Shown here one piece after another: positions 54,451 through 62,779 of a DNA stretch of 64,000 bases (positions are counted from its first letter, which is position 1; every line of letters starts with the position of its first letter). Location of the stretch: NCBI RefSeq assembly GCF_902771435.1, contig NZ_CACXXB010000010.1, positions 20,381-84,380 of the forward strand, written 5' to 3'. A program made the position numbers and the translations under genes. The notes under the pieces were generated by a model. That model did no database searches. It was not told the origin of the DNA and saw only the letters and a program-made list of their open reading frames with translations. The stretch comes from an uncultured Methanobrevibacter sp. GTDB lineage: Archaea > Methanobacteriota > Methanobacteria > Methanobacteriales > Methanobacteriaceae.

Positions 54451-55410
54451 ATGAAAGTTTCAGTTGTAACACCAAATTATAATGGAGAAAAGTTCTTGAA
54501 GACTTTCTTCGAATCACTTAACAATGACAGTGAGCTCATTGGGGAAGTAATTATCATAGATAACGGATCCAGTGACAACAGTAAAGATTACATTAACAAT
54601 GCCACTTTCAATTTCCCGGTTAAGCTTATAGAAAATTCACAGAATATGGGTTTCGCCCCTGCAGTCAACCAGGGAATCTCAAATGCCAAACATGAATATA
54701 TATTTTCTCTAAACAACGATACTGAAGTTAAAAAGGGTTCCATCAGGCACATGGTCGAATTGATTTCATCAGGAGAGGACATATTTTCCGTTCAGGCCAA
54801 AATGCTCCAATACAACAATAAGGATTTGATTGATGATGTTGGCGACGAGTATAATCTGCTTGCCTGGACTAAAAAGACAGGTGAAAATCACAGTTCTGAT
54901 GAGTACACAGAAGTAAAGGAAATTTTTTCAAGCTGTGCAGGTGCCGCATTGTATAGAAAGTCATTGTTGAAGGAGCTGGGAATGTTTGACGATAACTTTT
55001 TTGCATATATGGAGGATGTTGACCTTGCGCTGCGATCCAGAATAAACGGTTATCGAAATATATTGTGTCCGCAGGCTGTCGTTTATCATATCGGAAGTGC
55101 AACCAGCGGAAGCAGACATAATGAGTTTAAGGTAAGGCTAGCAGCTCGAAACAACGTTTGGGTTGTTTATAAAAACATTCCAATCCCTTTAAAGATTACC
55201 AATTTCATATTTTTGTTTTTAGGATTTTTAATAAAATATCTGTTCTTTTTAAAGAAAGGATTCGGTTCAATTTATTTGTCTGGAATTAGGGAAGGTTTAT
55301 CTACAAGAGATAAAATCAAAAAGACAGAATTCAAATCCGAAAATATAAAAAATTATTTAAAAATAGAATATAGATTAATTATTAACACTTTCAAATTTTT
55401 AAAAAGATAA
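54451..55410 (+). CDS. glycosyltransferase family 2, rhamnosyltransferase-like
   Basis: A 319-residue GT-A protein with VSVVTPNYNGEKFLKTFFES, IIDNGSSDNSKDYI, NMGFAPAVNQG, FSLNNDTEVKKGSI (DxD equivalent), and FFAYMEDVDLALRSRINGYR (about 184-203). These match the WbbL/rhamnosyltransferase-like subgroup. Two hydrophobic segments lie near residues 245-270. Given the rfb genes nearby, L-rhamnose transfer is plausible but unproven. Confidence 0.85.
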   Translation: MKVSVVTPNYNGEKFLKTFFESLNNDSELIGEVIIIDNGSSDNSKDYINNATFNFPVKLIENSQNMGFAPAVNQGISNAKHEYIFSLNNDTEVKKGSIRHMVELISSGEDIFSVQAKMLQYNNKDLIDDVGDEYNLLAWTKKTGENHSSDEYTEVKEIFSSCAGAALYRKSLLKELGMFDDNFFAYMEDVDLALRSRINGYRNILCPQAVVYHIGSATSGSRHNEFKVRLAARNNVWVVYKNIPIPLKITNFIFLFLGFLIKYLFFLKKGFGSIYLSGIREGLSTRDKIKKTEFKSENIKNYLKIEYRLIINTFKFLKR

Positions 55411-55424
55411 CCGGTTGATTTTTC

Positions 55425-56273
55425 ATGAATTTATCTATTGTAATTGTAAACTATCGGACGTTTGAACTAACAAGGGATACCATCAACTCTGTTCTTGAAT
55501 ATGCCTATCCGTTCAATTATGAAATTATTGTAGTGGATAACGCATCCGGCGATGATAGCTTAATGAAATTACAGGATTATTTTAAAGACAAGGTCAAATT
55601 CATAGAATCCAAAGAGAACAAGGGGTTTGCGGCCGGAAACAATCTGGCTTTAAGACAGATTAAAAGTGATTATGTGCTGCTTTTAAATTCCGACACTGTT
55701 GTTTGGGAAAATACTCTGGAAAGTGTTTACAGCTACATGGAAGAACACACCGATGTCGGAGCCTGCGGCTGCAGGGTCAGGCTGGAAAGCGGCGAACTGG
55801 ACAAGGCATGCAAAAGGACCTTTCCAAACGTTAAAAATTCTTTTTTCAGACTGTTCCATATTCCAAACAAAAGCCAGGATGACAATTACAATTTGACGGA
55901 TTTGCCTGACGACGATGTCTATGAAATTGACTGCCTGACCGGGGCATTCATGTTCATAAGAGACAATGCTCTTGAAGATTCGGGACTGCTTGATGAGACA
56001 TTTTTCATGTATGGCGAAGACATTGACCTGTGCTACCGCATTAAGCAGGCCGGCTGGAAAATCGTTTATTACGGCAAAAATTCTATAACCCATTTCAAAG
56101 GCGCCAGCAGTAAAAAACAGAAAAATAAACTGATTTATGAGTTTTATCATGCAATGTATATTTATTATAAAAAGCACCATGCAAAAGAATCCTCATTCAT
56201 TGTAAACATCGTCGTTTACTTTGGGATGTCTGTTTTGTGCATTTTAAAGCTATTTTTGAATTTGTTCAAATAA
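55425..56273 (+). CDS. glycosyltransferase family 2, rhamnosyltransferase-like
   Basis: A 282-residue protein, related to its upstream neighbour. LSIVIVNYRTFELTRDTI, VVDNASGDDSLMKL, NKGFAAGNNLALRQIKSD, VLLLNSDTVV and FFMYGEDIDLCYRIKQAGWK (about residues 198-217) are visible. One C-terminal hydrophobic helix is present. It lies 15 bases after the previous gene, in the same operon. Confidence 0.86.
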   Translation: MNLSIVIVNYRTFELTRDTINSVLEYAYPFNYEIIVVDNASGDDSLMKLQDYFKDKVKFIESKENKGFAAGNNLALRQIKSDYVLLLNSDTVVWENTLESVYSYMEEHTDVGACGCRVRLESGELDKACKRTFPNVKNSFFRLFHIPNKSQDDNYNLTDLPDDDVYEIDCLTGAFMFIRDNALEDSGLLDETFFMYGEDIDLCYRIKQAGWKIVYYGKNSITHFKGASSKKQKNKLIYEFYHAMYIYYKKHHAKESSFIVNIVVYFGMSVLCILKLFLNLFK

Positions 56274-56332
56274 AAAGTTAAATAAGATATTGGACAATAT
56301 ATATTATAAAGCTAGTTTTTTTGGTAATTGCT

Positions 56333-57736
56333 ATGATAAAGGAAAATCAACGTTTGTTAAATATTAGTTTAGTTTTACTTGATGTATTAGTAATTACTTT
56401 ATCTCTTATATGTTCATTTTGGTTAAGATTCAATACAACAATATTTGGCCCGATTGGAGGCCATTTAGGCTTTTATAGCTATACTCTGTTTTTAGTTTTC
56501 GCTGTTATTCCTACTTATCTTATACTTTATTTTGCTTTTGGATTATACAAGCCGCGCAGAACTTATAAAAACATATTTTCCGAAGCGACTCAAATAATCA
56601 AGGTAAACATCGTGGCATTTTTTGTTTTGGTGTCTATCCTGTTTATTATTAATCAGCCGGACTTTTCAAGAATCATGCTTTTCCTTATGGCGGTAATAAG
56701 CTCATTTTTCGGAATAATTGAAAGGTTTATTGTTAGAAGCATTTTAAGAAGAATCAGAATCAACAACAGGAATCTGAAACATATCCTCATTGTGGGGGAC
56801 AATGATTTGGCTTTCTCATTTGCCCAAAAAATTAAGGATAATCCTTATTTGGGATATGTTGTCAGCGGTATTCTGGGAAGGTCCGAACACATAGGCAAGG
56901 AAATTTCCGGTACAAGAGTCATTGGAGCTTTTAAGGATTTGGATGTTGTTTTGGAAAAACACAGATATGACCGTGTCGTTTTGGCAATTCCTTTAAAGTA
57001 TTATTACCGTATTAATGAACTGGTGGAAAGCTGTGAAAAATATGGAATCAAGGCGGAAATCATTCCGGATTATATAAGGTATTTCCCGGCTCAACCGTCA
57101 GTTGACATGATTGAAGACATTCCTATAATCAATATCCGCTATGTTCCATTGGATGACGAGTTCAATAAATTTTTAAAATACACTTCAGATTATATAATTT
57201 CAATTATAGCGATTATTATAACATCTCCTATAATGTTGATTACTGCAATAGCTATAAAATTAACATCTAAAGGACCTATTATATTTAAACAGGAAAGAAT
57301 TGGCCATAATGCCGAGCCTTTCATGATGTATAAGTTCCGAAGTATGAAGGTTCAGGATCCGAATGAAGAGGAATCCGAATGGACAACAAGAGGCGATCCC
57401 CGTGTTACCTTTGTTGGAAACTTTATCAGAAGAACTAGTATAGATGAATTACCTCAATTTTTCAATGTTTTAAAAGGAGATATGAGTGTTGTTGGTCCAA
57501 GACCTGAAAGACCTTATTTTGTTGAGCAATTTAAGGAAAATGTTCCGAAATATATGGTCAAGCATCAGGTACGGCCGGGAATAACTGGTTGGGCTCAAAT
57601 TCATGGATGCCGTGGAGACACTTCCATTAAAAAACGTATAGAATATGATATTGAGTACGTAGAAAACTGGCACATGGGATTAGACTTGGCAATAATGATT
57701 AAAACCGCTTTAAAGAAAAATCCTAATGCTTATTAG
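56333..57736 (+). CDS. polyprenyl-phosphate sugar-1-phosphate transferase (WbaP/WcaJ-like)
   Basis: A 467-residue membrane enzyme that primes glycan synthesis by moving a hexose-1-phosphate onto a lipid carrier. Four N-terminal helices (about residues 12-115) are followed by a Rossmann-like domain (HILIVGDNDLAFSFAQKI, about 143-160). Another helix and the catalytic domain follow, with GPIIFKQERIGHNAEPFMMY, RRTSIDELPQFFNVLKGDMS, GPRPERPYFVEQF, and RPGITGWAQIHGCRGDT. It closes the glycan cluster. ATG at 56333 with GGTAAT upstream. Confidence 0.9.
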   Translation: MIKENQRLLNISLVLLDVLVITLSLICSFWLRFNTTIFGPIGGHLGFYSYTLFLVFAVIPTYLILYFAFGLYKPRRTYKNIFSEATQIIKVNIVAFFVLVSILFIINQPDFSRIMLFLMAVISSFFGIIERFIVRSILRRIRINNRNLKHILIVGDNDLAFSFAQKIKDNPYLGYVVSGILGRSEHIGKEISGTRVIGAFKDLDVVLEKHRYDRVVLAIPLKYYYRINELVESCEKYGIKAEIIPDYIRYFPAQPSVDMIEDIPIINIRYVPLDDEFNKFLKYTSDYIISIIAIIITSPIMLITAIAIKLTSKGPIIFKQERIGHNAEPFMMYKFRSMKVQDPNEEESEWTTRGDPRVTFVGNFIRRTSIDELPQFFNVLKGDMSVVGPRPERPYFVEQFKENVPKYMVKHQVRPGITGWAQIHGCRGDTSIKKRIEYDIEYVENWHMGLDLAIMIKTALKKNPNAY

Positions 57737-57837
57737 GTATCTGTGCATTTACACATTTGCACATAGGCACAGGTGGATTATATTTATAATAAATTTTTTT
57801 TATATGTTTAAATATTACTCATCAAATGCTCTCTCTA

Positions 57838-57855
57838 ATACTTTATATAGAGTAT
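57838..57855 (+). promoter_or_regulatory. TATA box within an inverted repeat upstream of rpa
   Basis: CTTTATATAG (57841-57850) resembles a TATA box about 50 bases before the start codon. It is embedded in ATACT...AGTAT, an inverted repeat at 57838-57855. A repressor bound here would block TBP, but this is inferred. Confidence 0.4.
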
Positions 57856-57896
57856 AAACATAAAATAATAATTAACTTTTCCATGAGGGGTTTGGT

Positions 57897-60539
57897 ATGC
57901 AAGAAGAAATTTTACAATTATACGAAAAAATAAAAGATAAACTTTCTGAAGAAGAGTTTACTGCTGAAATAGAAAAATTACGTGAAAATTACGGTGATGT
58001 AGATTTTATGAACGATTTGGACTTGGCACGCATGATTTTAGGAAATTATGGTGTGGAAGTTCCTGAAATTGTTACAAGTGAAGACTCTACTTCTGAAGAT
58101 GAAAGCGATTCTACAGAAACTGACGAAGATACAGAATTCGTAATGACTGAAGAACTCCAGGAGTATTACGACAAGGTAAAAGACAAAATAACTCAGGATG
58201 AATTCTTTGAACGCATGAACGTATTCAAAAAAGAAAATGCGGATATCTCATTCATGGGCGATGCTGATTTTGCCAATATGGTTGTCAGTGAACTGCAAGA
58301 TAAAGTAGAAGAAGTTGAAACAATATCAGAAAGACCGGAATACTCAGATAAATTTATAAAAGATTTGGAAGACGGCAGTAAGGACGTTAATGTTGCCGGT
58401 AGAGTAATATCCATTTCCAATAAAAGATCATTTAAAACCCGTAAAGGTAAGGAAGGTGAAGTCTGTAATGTGGAACTTCAGGATAATACAGGTACAATGA
58501 GATGTGTTTTCTGGACTCAAAACATGCCTCTTTTGAACAAATTCCATGAAGGGGACATTATTCAAATTAAAATGGTTGATATTAAAGAAGGCTATTCAGG
58601 TCTGGAAGCCAATCTAAGACCAAGATCATCTATTGCACACCTTGAGGAAGATTCTTCAAAATACCCGGTTTATGAAGAAACAATTACTGATATTGCTGAT
58701 ATTGAACCTGAAACCAAAGTCAATATCATTGCAAGAATTATCAGAATCCCTACTATCAGAAGCTATGAGAAAAATGGAAAACAAGGAAAAGTCGCATCAC
58801 TTGAATTACAGGATGCAACAGGTAAAATTACCTATACTTTATGGAATAAAAATGTTGAATTGATTGAAGATTTAAAATTGGAGGATGGAGATACAGTAAA
58901 AATCCTCGCAGCACAATCCCGTGAAAGAATAAACAGGGACGGTGAATCTGAAATATCCTTGACTCACTGGGACGGAAGAATTATTAAAGGTGAATTTGAT
59001 GTTCCTGAAATCGAACAGGAATTCGCTAAAATAGGTGATTTGTCAGAGCAAAAAGATGTTTCCATCAAAGGGGTTGTAGTCAGACTCCAGGATATCAGAA
59101 CATTCCTTAGAAAAACAGACAATTCCGAAGGAAGGTTAAGAAACTTTGATGTTGGAGACAACACAGGTACCATCAGAGTCACAGTTTGGGGTGATGACAC
59201 CGCTTTACCGATAAATAAAGGGGATATAGTTAAAATCATCGGTGGTGACGTTCGTTTTGATGACTATACCGAAAGCGGATATTCCATGAACACTAATTTC
59301 AATACCCAAATCACAATCAATCCTGAAAATTTAACTATCGAGGAATTGGATGAATTCGAAGCCATTAAAGAACAATTAAGACCAGTGCCTATTGGAAGCA
59401 TCGCTGAAATTGATGATGAAGGTAAGGAAATTGACGTTGTTGGCAGAATTCTTTCCGTAAATGATGTTAACGAATTTCAACGTGATGACGGTTCTGTAGG
59501 CATTGTCAGATCAGTAATGTTTGCCGATGAGTCCGGTAAAGTTCAATTGTCCTTCTGGAATGAAAGGGCACAGGAAGAATATGTTGTCGGTGATGCATAT
59601 CAGATTGAAAATGCAAGAACAAGACTTGGAATGATGAGTGTTGATTTAAACATTGGAAGCGGTTCTAGAGTTATAAAATTATCAGAAGAGCAGGCATCTG
59701 CAATGTTTATACCTGAATTGTCCACCCTGGAAAAAACAATTTACAATTATAAAAAAATTGAAGATTTGGATGAGGACGAAGAGGACACTATCATCATCGG
59801 TAGAATAATTGAAATCAATGATATACGTGAATTTGACAGAGATACAGGTGATAAAGGACATGTAAGAAATATTGAAATAGCAGATGATACCGGAGCTATT
59901 AGGGTTGCATTATGGGACAATGATGCACTTAAAGAAAGACAAATAGGCGATGGAATCAAATTGCAAAATCCACGTTTAGCATTAAATATGGATAATCGTC
60001 TTGAAGCTAATGTATCAAGAGCTACAACCCTTCTTGAACCTAGCGAAAGCGAATTAGAAAAATTACCTTCCATTGATGAATTGATGGCTGAAATTTACAC
60101 TCCAAAAACTATCGAATCCTTATTGGAAGATGACACTAATGTCTGTGTCACCGGAACAATAAAAGATGTAAGCACTGATAGAGTACTTCTTAAAAGGTGT
60201 CCTAACTGTAACCAAAGTGTAGAAGAATCAGAAGATGAATACGTCTGTGATCACTGTGGATTAACCTTTGATGAACCTGAATATCTTCTCATGATTCCTA
60301 CAAGAATAGAAGATGACACCGGAGATATCCAAGTTACATTCTTTGACAAGTTGGCAGAAGAATTAATTGGAATGAAAAAAGAAGAAATCATTAGTCTTAT
60401 GGAAGATAACTATGGTATTGAAGATAAACTTGAAGATTTAAACGGTTTAACTGTAGAAATTATCGCTAATGTTAGTTTTGATGAATTTAATGAAGAAAAT
60501 AGGTTAAGTCCTAAAAAGATTATAAACAAATATTTTTAA
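57897..60539 (+). CDS. rpa: replication protein A, multi-OB-fold single-stranded DNA binding protein
   Basis: An 880-residue RPA. The N-terminus holds two similar helical repeats (EILQLYEKIKDKLSEEEF and ELQEYYDKVKDKITQDEF, about residues 3 and 83). Five OB folds of the same type follow, each with a (V/I)xGR(V/I)(I)..(D/N)xTGxxRxxxW pattern (about 165, 270, 385, 515, 635). The C-terminal sixth OB fold contains a zinc ribbon, RCPNCNQ...YVCDHCGL (about 765-785). It protects ssDNA in replication and repair. At 880 residues it is longer than the ~620-residue Methanothermobacter protein as I recall. radA follows closely. Confidence 0.93.
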   Translation: MQEEILQLYEKIKDKLSEEEFTAEIEKLRENYGDVDFMNDLDLARMILGNYGVEVPEIVTSEDSTSEDESDSTETDEDTEFVMTEELQEYYDKVKDKITQDEFFERMNVFKKENADISFMGDADFANMVVSELQDKVEEVETISERPEYSDKFIKDLEDGSKDVNVAGRVISISNKRSFKTRKGKEGEVCNVELQDNTGTMRCVFWTQNMPLLNKFHEGDIIQIKMVDIKEGYSGLEANLRPRSSIAHLEEDSSKYPVYEETITDIADIEPETKVNIIARIIRIPTIRSYEKNGKQGKVASLELQDATGKITYTLWNKNVELIEDLKLEDGDTVKILAAQSRERINRDGESEISLTHWDGRIIKGEFDVPEIEQEFAKIGDLSEQKDVSIKGVVVRLQDIRTFLRKTDNSEGRLRNFDVGDNTGTIRVTVWGDDTALPINKGDIVKIIGGDVRFDDYTESGYSMNTNFNTQITINPENLTIEELDEFEAIKEQLRPVPIGSIAEIDDEGKEIDVVGRILSVNDVNEFQRDDGSVGIVRSVMFADESGKVQLSFWNERAQEEYVVGDAYQIENARTRLGMMSVDLNIGSGSRVIKLSEEQASAMFIPELSTLEKTIYNYKKIEDLDEDEEDTIIIGRIIEINDIREFDRDTGDKGHVRNIEIADDTGAIRVALWDNDALKERQIGDGIKLQNPRLALNMDNRLEANVSRATTLLEPSESELEKLPSIDELMAEIYTPKTIESLLEDDTNVCVTGTIKDVSTDRVLLKRCPNCNQSVEESEDEYVCDHCGLTFDEPEYLLMIPTRIEDDTGDIQVTFFDKLAEELIGMKKEEIISLMEDNYGIEDKLEDLNGLTVEIIANVSFDEFNEENRLSPKKIINKYF

Positions 60540-60566
60540 ATTGAATAAGTAAAAGGAATGATTATT

Positions 60567-61502
60567 ATGGTCGAATTAGCAGATTTGCCAGGTGTTGGAG
60601 AAAAAACAGCAGAAAAATTAAAAGATGCAGGTTTTGCTGATATGATGAGATTAGCTACTGCTACTCCAAAAGAATTATCAGTTAAAGCAGAAATCGGTGA
60701 AGGAGTTGCTGAAAAAGTTATTGAAGCTGCTCGTAGAGCTGAAAACATTGATTTTGAAACTGCTTTAGAAGTGGATGAAAGAAGAAAAGACGTAGGTCAC
60801 ATTACAGTAGGCAGTCAGGAATTCAATGACTTAATCGGTGGAGGTATTGAAACCCAATCAATCACTGAAGTATTCGGTGAATTCGGATCCGGTAAAAGTC
60901 AAATTTCCCATGAATTAGCTGTTACTGTACAATTACCTATAGAACAGGGAGGACTTGAAGGGGAATGTGTTTTTGTAGATACTGAGAATACCTTCCGTCC
61001 GGAAAGAGTAAGACAAATTGCTGAAGGTTTCGATTTGGACGTTGAGCAAGTATTAAGCAGAATTCATGTTGCCCGTGCATTTAATTCAGCTCATCAAATT
61101 TTAATGGTTGATAAAATTAATGAACTCATTCAAAACGGTACTAATGTAAAATTAGTCATTGTAGATTCATTAATGGCACATTTCAGAGCAGAATATGTTG
61201 GAAGGGAATCCCTTGCTGTAAGACAACAAAAATTAAATCAACATTTACACTCTCTTCAACAAATTGCAAACACCTACAATGTTGCTGTTTTCTTGACTAA
61301 CCAAGTTCAAGCTAAACCTGATTCCTTCTTCGGAAGTCCTACAAAAGCTATTGGTGGACACGTATTGGGTCACGCTTCAACCTATAGGATTTGGCTCAAA
61401 AAAGGTCTTGCAGGTAAAAGAATTGCACGTTTAGTGGATTCTCCTCATTTGCCTGAAGGCGAATGTGTATTTAAAATTACTAGCGAAGGTATCGTTAGTT
61501 AA
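60567..61502 (+). CDS. radA: DNA repair and recombination protein RadA
   Basis: A 311-residue archaeal recombinase. There is an N-terminal helix-hairpin-helix domain ([19 protein letters not shown], about residues 4-22), a polymerisation motif before the core, Walker [16 protein letters not shown] (about 106-120), Walker [17 protein letters not shown] (about 194-209), and L2-region [20 protein letters not shown]. The start at 60567 is chosen for AGGAATGAT upstream; ATG at 60558 is an alternative. It lies 27 bases after rpa, probably in the same operon. Confidence 0.96.
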   Translation: MVELADLPGVGEKTAEKLKDAGFADMMRLATATPKELSVKAEIGEGVAEKVIEAARRAENIDFETALEVDERRKDVGHITVGSQEFNDLIGGGIETQSITEVFGEFGSGKSQISHELAVTVQLPIEQGGLEGECVFVDTENTFRPERVRQIAEGFDLDVEQVLSRIHVARAFNSAHQILMVDKINELIQNGTNVKLVIVDSLMAHFRAEYVGRESLAVRQQKLNQHLHSLQQIANTYNVAVFLTNQVQAKPDSFFGSPTKAIGGHVLGHASTYRIWLKKGLAGKRIARLVDSPHLPEGECVFKITSEGIVS

Positions 61503-61571
61503 TTTTAATCTTTTTCTTTTTTTTAATTTTTTATAATATTTATATGTTTTAAAATCAAACTATTAGTTTGT

Positions 61572-62477
61572 ATGAACTCAATTGAAACGACTATTTTATC
61601 CATTATTTTGATGATTGGTTTAGGATATTTTCTTAAGCGAATCGATTTTTTATCTGAAAAGGACATTGATCCTTTTAATAAAATAGTAATGTACATTTTA
61701 ATGCCCTGTATGATATTTCATGCAATTTTCACTGCTGATATATCATTAATTCCAAAATTGGGCATTTTGCCATTTATAATTTTGGCGTCATCCTTTGCCA
61801 CCGGAATCATATCCTATTTTATTTTAAAACAGCTTAAATTGGATGATAAGAAATTATGGTCTGTATTGGTAACGGTAATGATAGCAAACACTGCATTTAT
61901 GGGCTATCCTGTTACTTTAGGAATTTACGGTCAGACAGGTTTTTTAAGAGCAATCTTCTGTGATATGGCTACATTGTGTATATTCCTGCTTTTATCATTT
62001 GTTTTGATTTTAAAATTTGGAGGTACAATCAAAACGGCTTTAAAAAAGATTGCGCTTTTTCCTCCGGTATGGGCTGTAGTTTTGGGGTTATGCTTTAACT
62101 GGTTAAATATTCCAATAGGCTCTGTTTTAGACAATACCGTTAATTACTTGGGTCAGGGGGCCATTCCACTGATCATGGTCACATTAGGTTTGTCAATTGA
62201 CTTTTCAGCATTGGCCAGAAGCAAATCCATGATTGCTTTTACTTCCATTATGAAATTGGTGTTTTTCCCTATGGTGGCATTTTTCATTGTGAATTATTTG
62301 GGCTTGGTTAATCTGGAATATCAGATATCGGTTGTTGAGGCGGCAATGCCTTCAGGAATGATGTCTCTTCTTTTGGCAATTACCTATAAATTGGATTATG
62401 AATTGACATCTGATTGTATACTGATCAACACTGTAATCTCTTTGATTACACTACCTGCAATTATCATGTTATTGTAG
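61572..62477 (+). CDS. AEC-family (auxin efflux carrier type) transporter
   Basis: A 301-residue membrane protein with about ten predicted helices in two five-helix halves. Typical segments are GYFLKRIDFLSEKDIDPFNKIVMYILMP split over the first loop, ANTAFMGYPVTLGIYG (about residues 106-121), and AAMPSGMMSLLLAITYKLD (about 258-276). Members export organic acids or other anions; the substrate is unknown. A TATA-like segment about 30 bases upstream and no ribosome binding site suggest a leaderless transcript. Confidence 0.85.
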   Translation: MNSIETTILSIILMIGLGYFLKRIDFLSEKDIDPFNKIVMYILMPCMIFHAIFTADISLIPKLGILPFIILASSFATGIISYFILKQLKLDDKKLWSVLVTVMIANTAFMGYPVTLGIYGQTGFLRAIFCDMATLCIFLLLSFVLILKFGGTIKTALKKIALFPPVWAVVLGLCFNWLNIPIGSVLDNTVNYLGQGAIPLIMVTLGLSIDFSALARSKSMIAFTSIMKLVFFPMVAFFIVNYLGLVNLEYQISVVEAAMPSGMMSLLLAITYKLDYELTSDCILINTVISLITLPAIIMLL

Positions 62478-62779
62478 GTAAAAATTGCCGTTTTTATTTT
62501 AACCTAAAATTTTTATTTCTTAAAATAATGGTTATACTCTTTAATTTTAACCAAATAGCTTTATTTATCCTTTTTTAAATATTTAAAGCTATTTTAATCA
62601 ATATTTTTTTTCATCATATATAAACTTTACTCTAAAAGTTCATAAGAAAGCTTTAAATATGTGTATTTACTACATATGTATATCTAATACTATGTAAAAA
62701 TTCTATAGACTTTTTTTAAAAAATTGCAATTTTTATTATATATTAGATATTTTTCACGACTTGTACAAGGTGAATTAAT
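62478..62779 (+). promoter_or_regulatory. long upstream region of hdrA with promoter elements and an inverted repeat
   Basis: A 302-base gene-free stretch. TATA-like boxes occur at 62614-62624 (CATATATAAAC) and about 62732-62746. ATATGT (62657-62662) and ACATAT (62672-62677) form an inverted repeat with a 9-base spacer. A GGTGAATTA ribosome binding site lies just before the hdrA ATG. I see no further gene here; the leader could carry regulation. Confidence 0.5.

Noticed and set aside
57738..57775. Repeated GCACA words after the priming transferase gene as a regulatory element
   Set aside because: CTGTGC and GCACAG can pair, but the words also repeat directly, there is no T-run, and no function can be assigned; only weak terminator potential.
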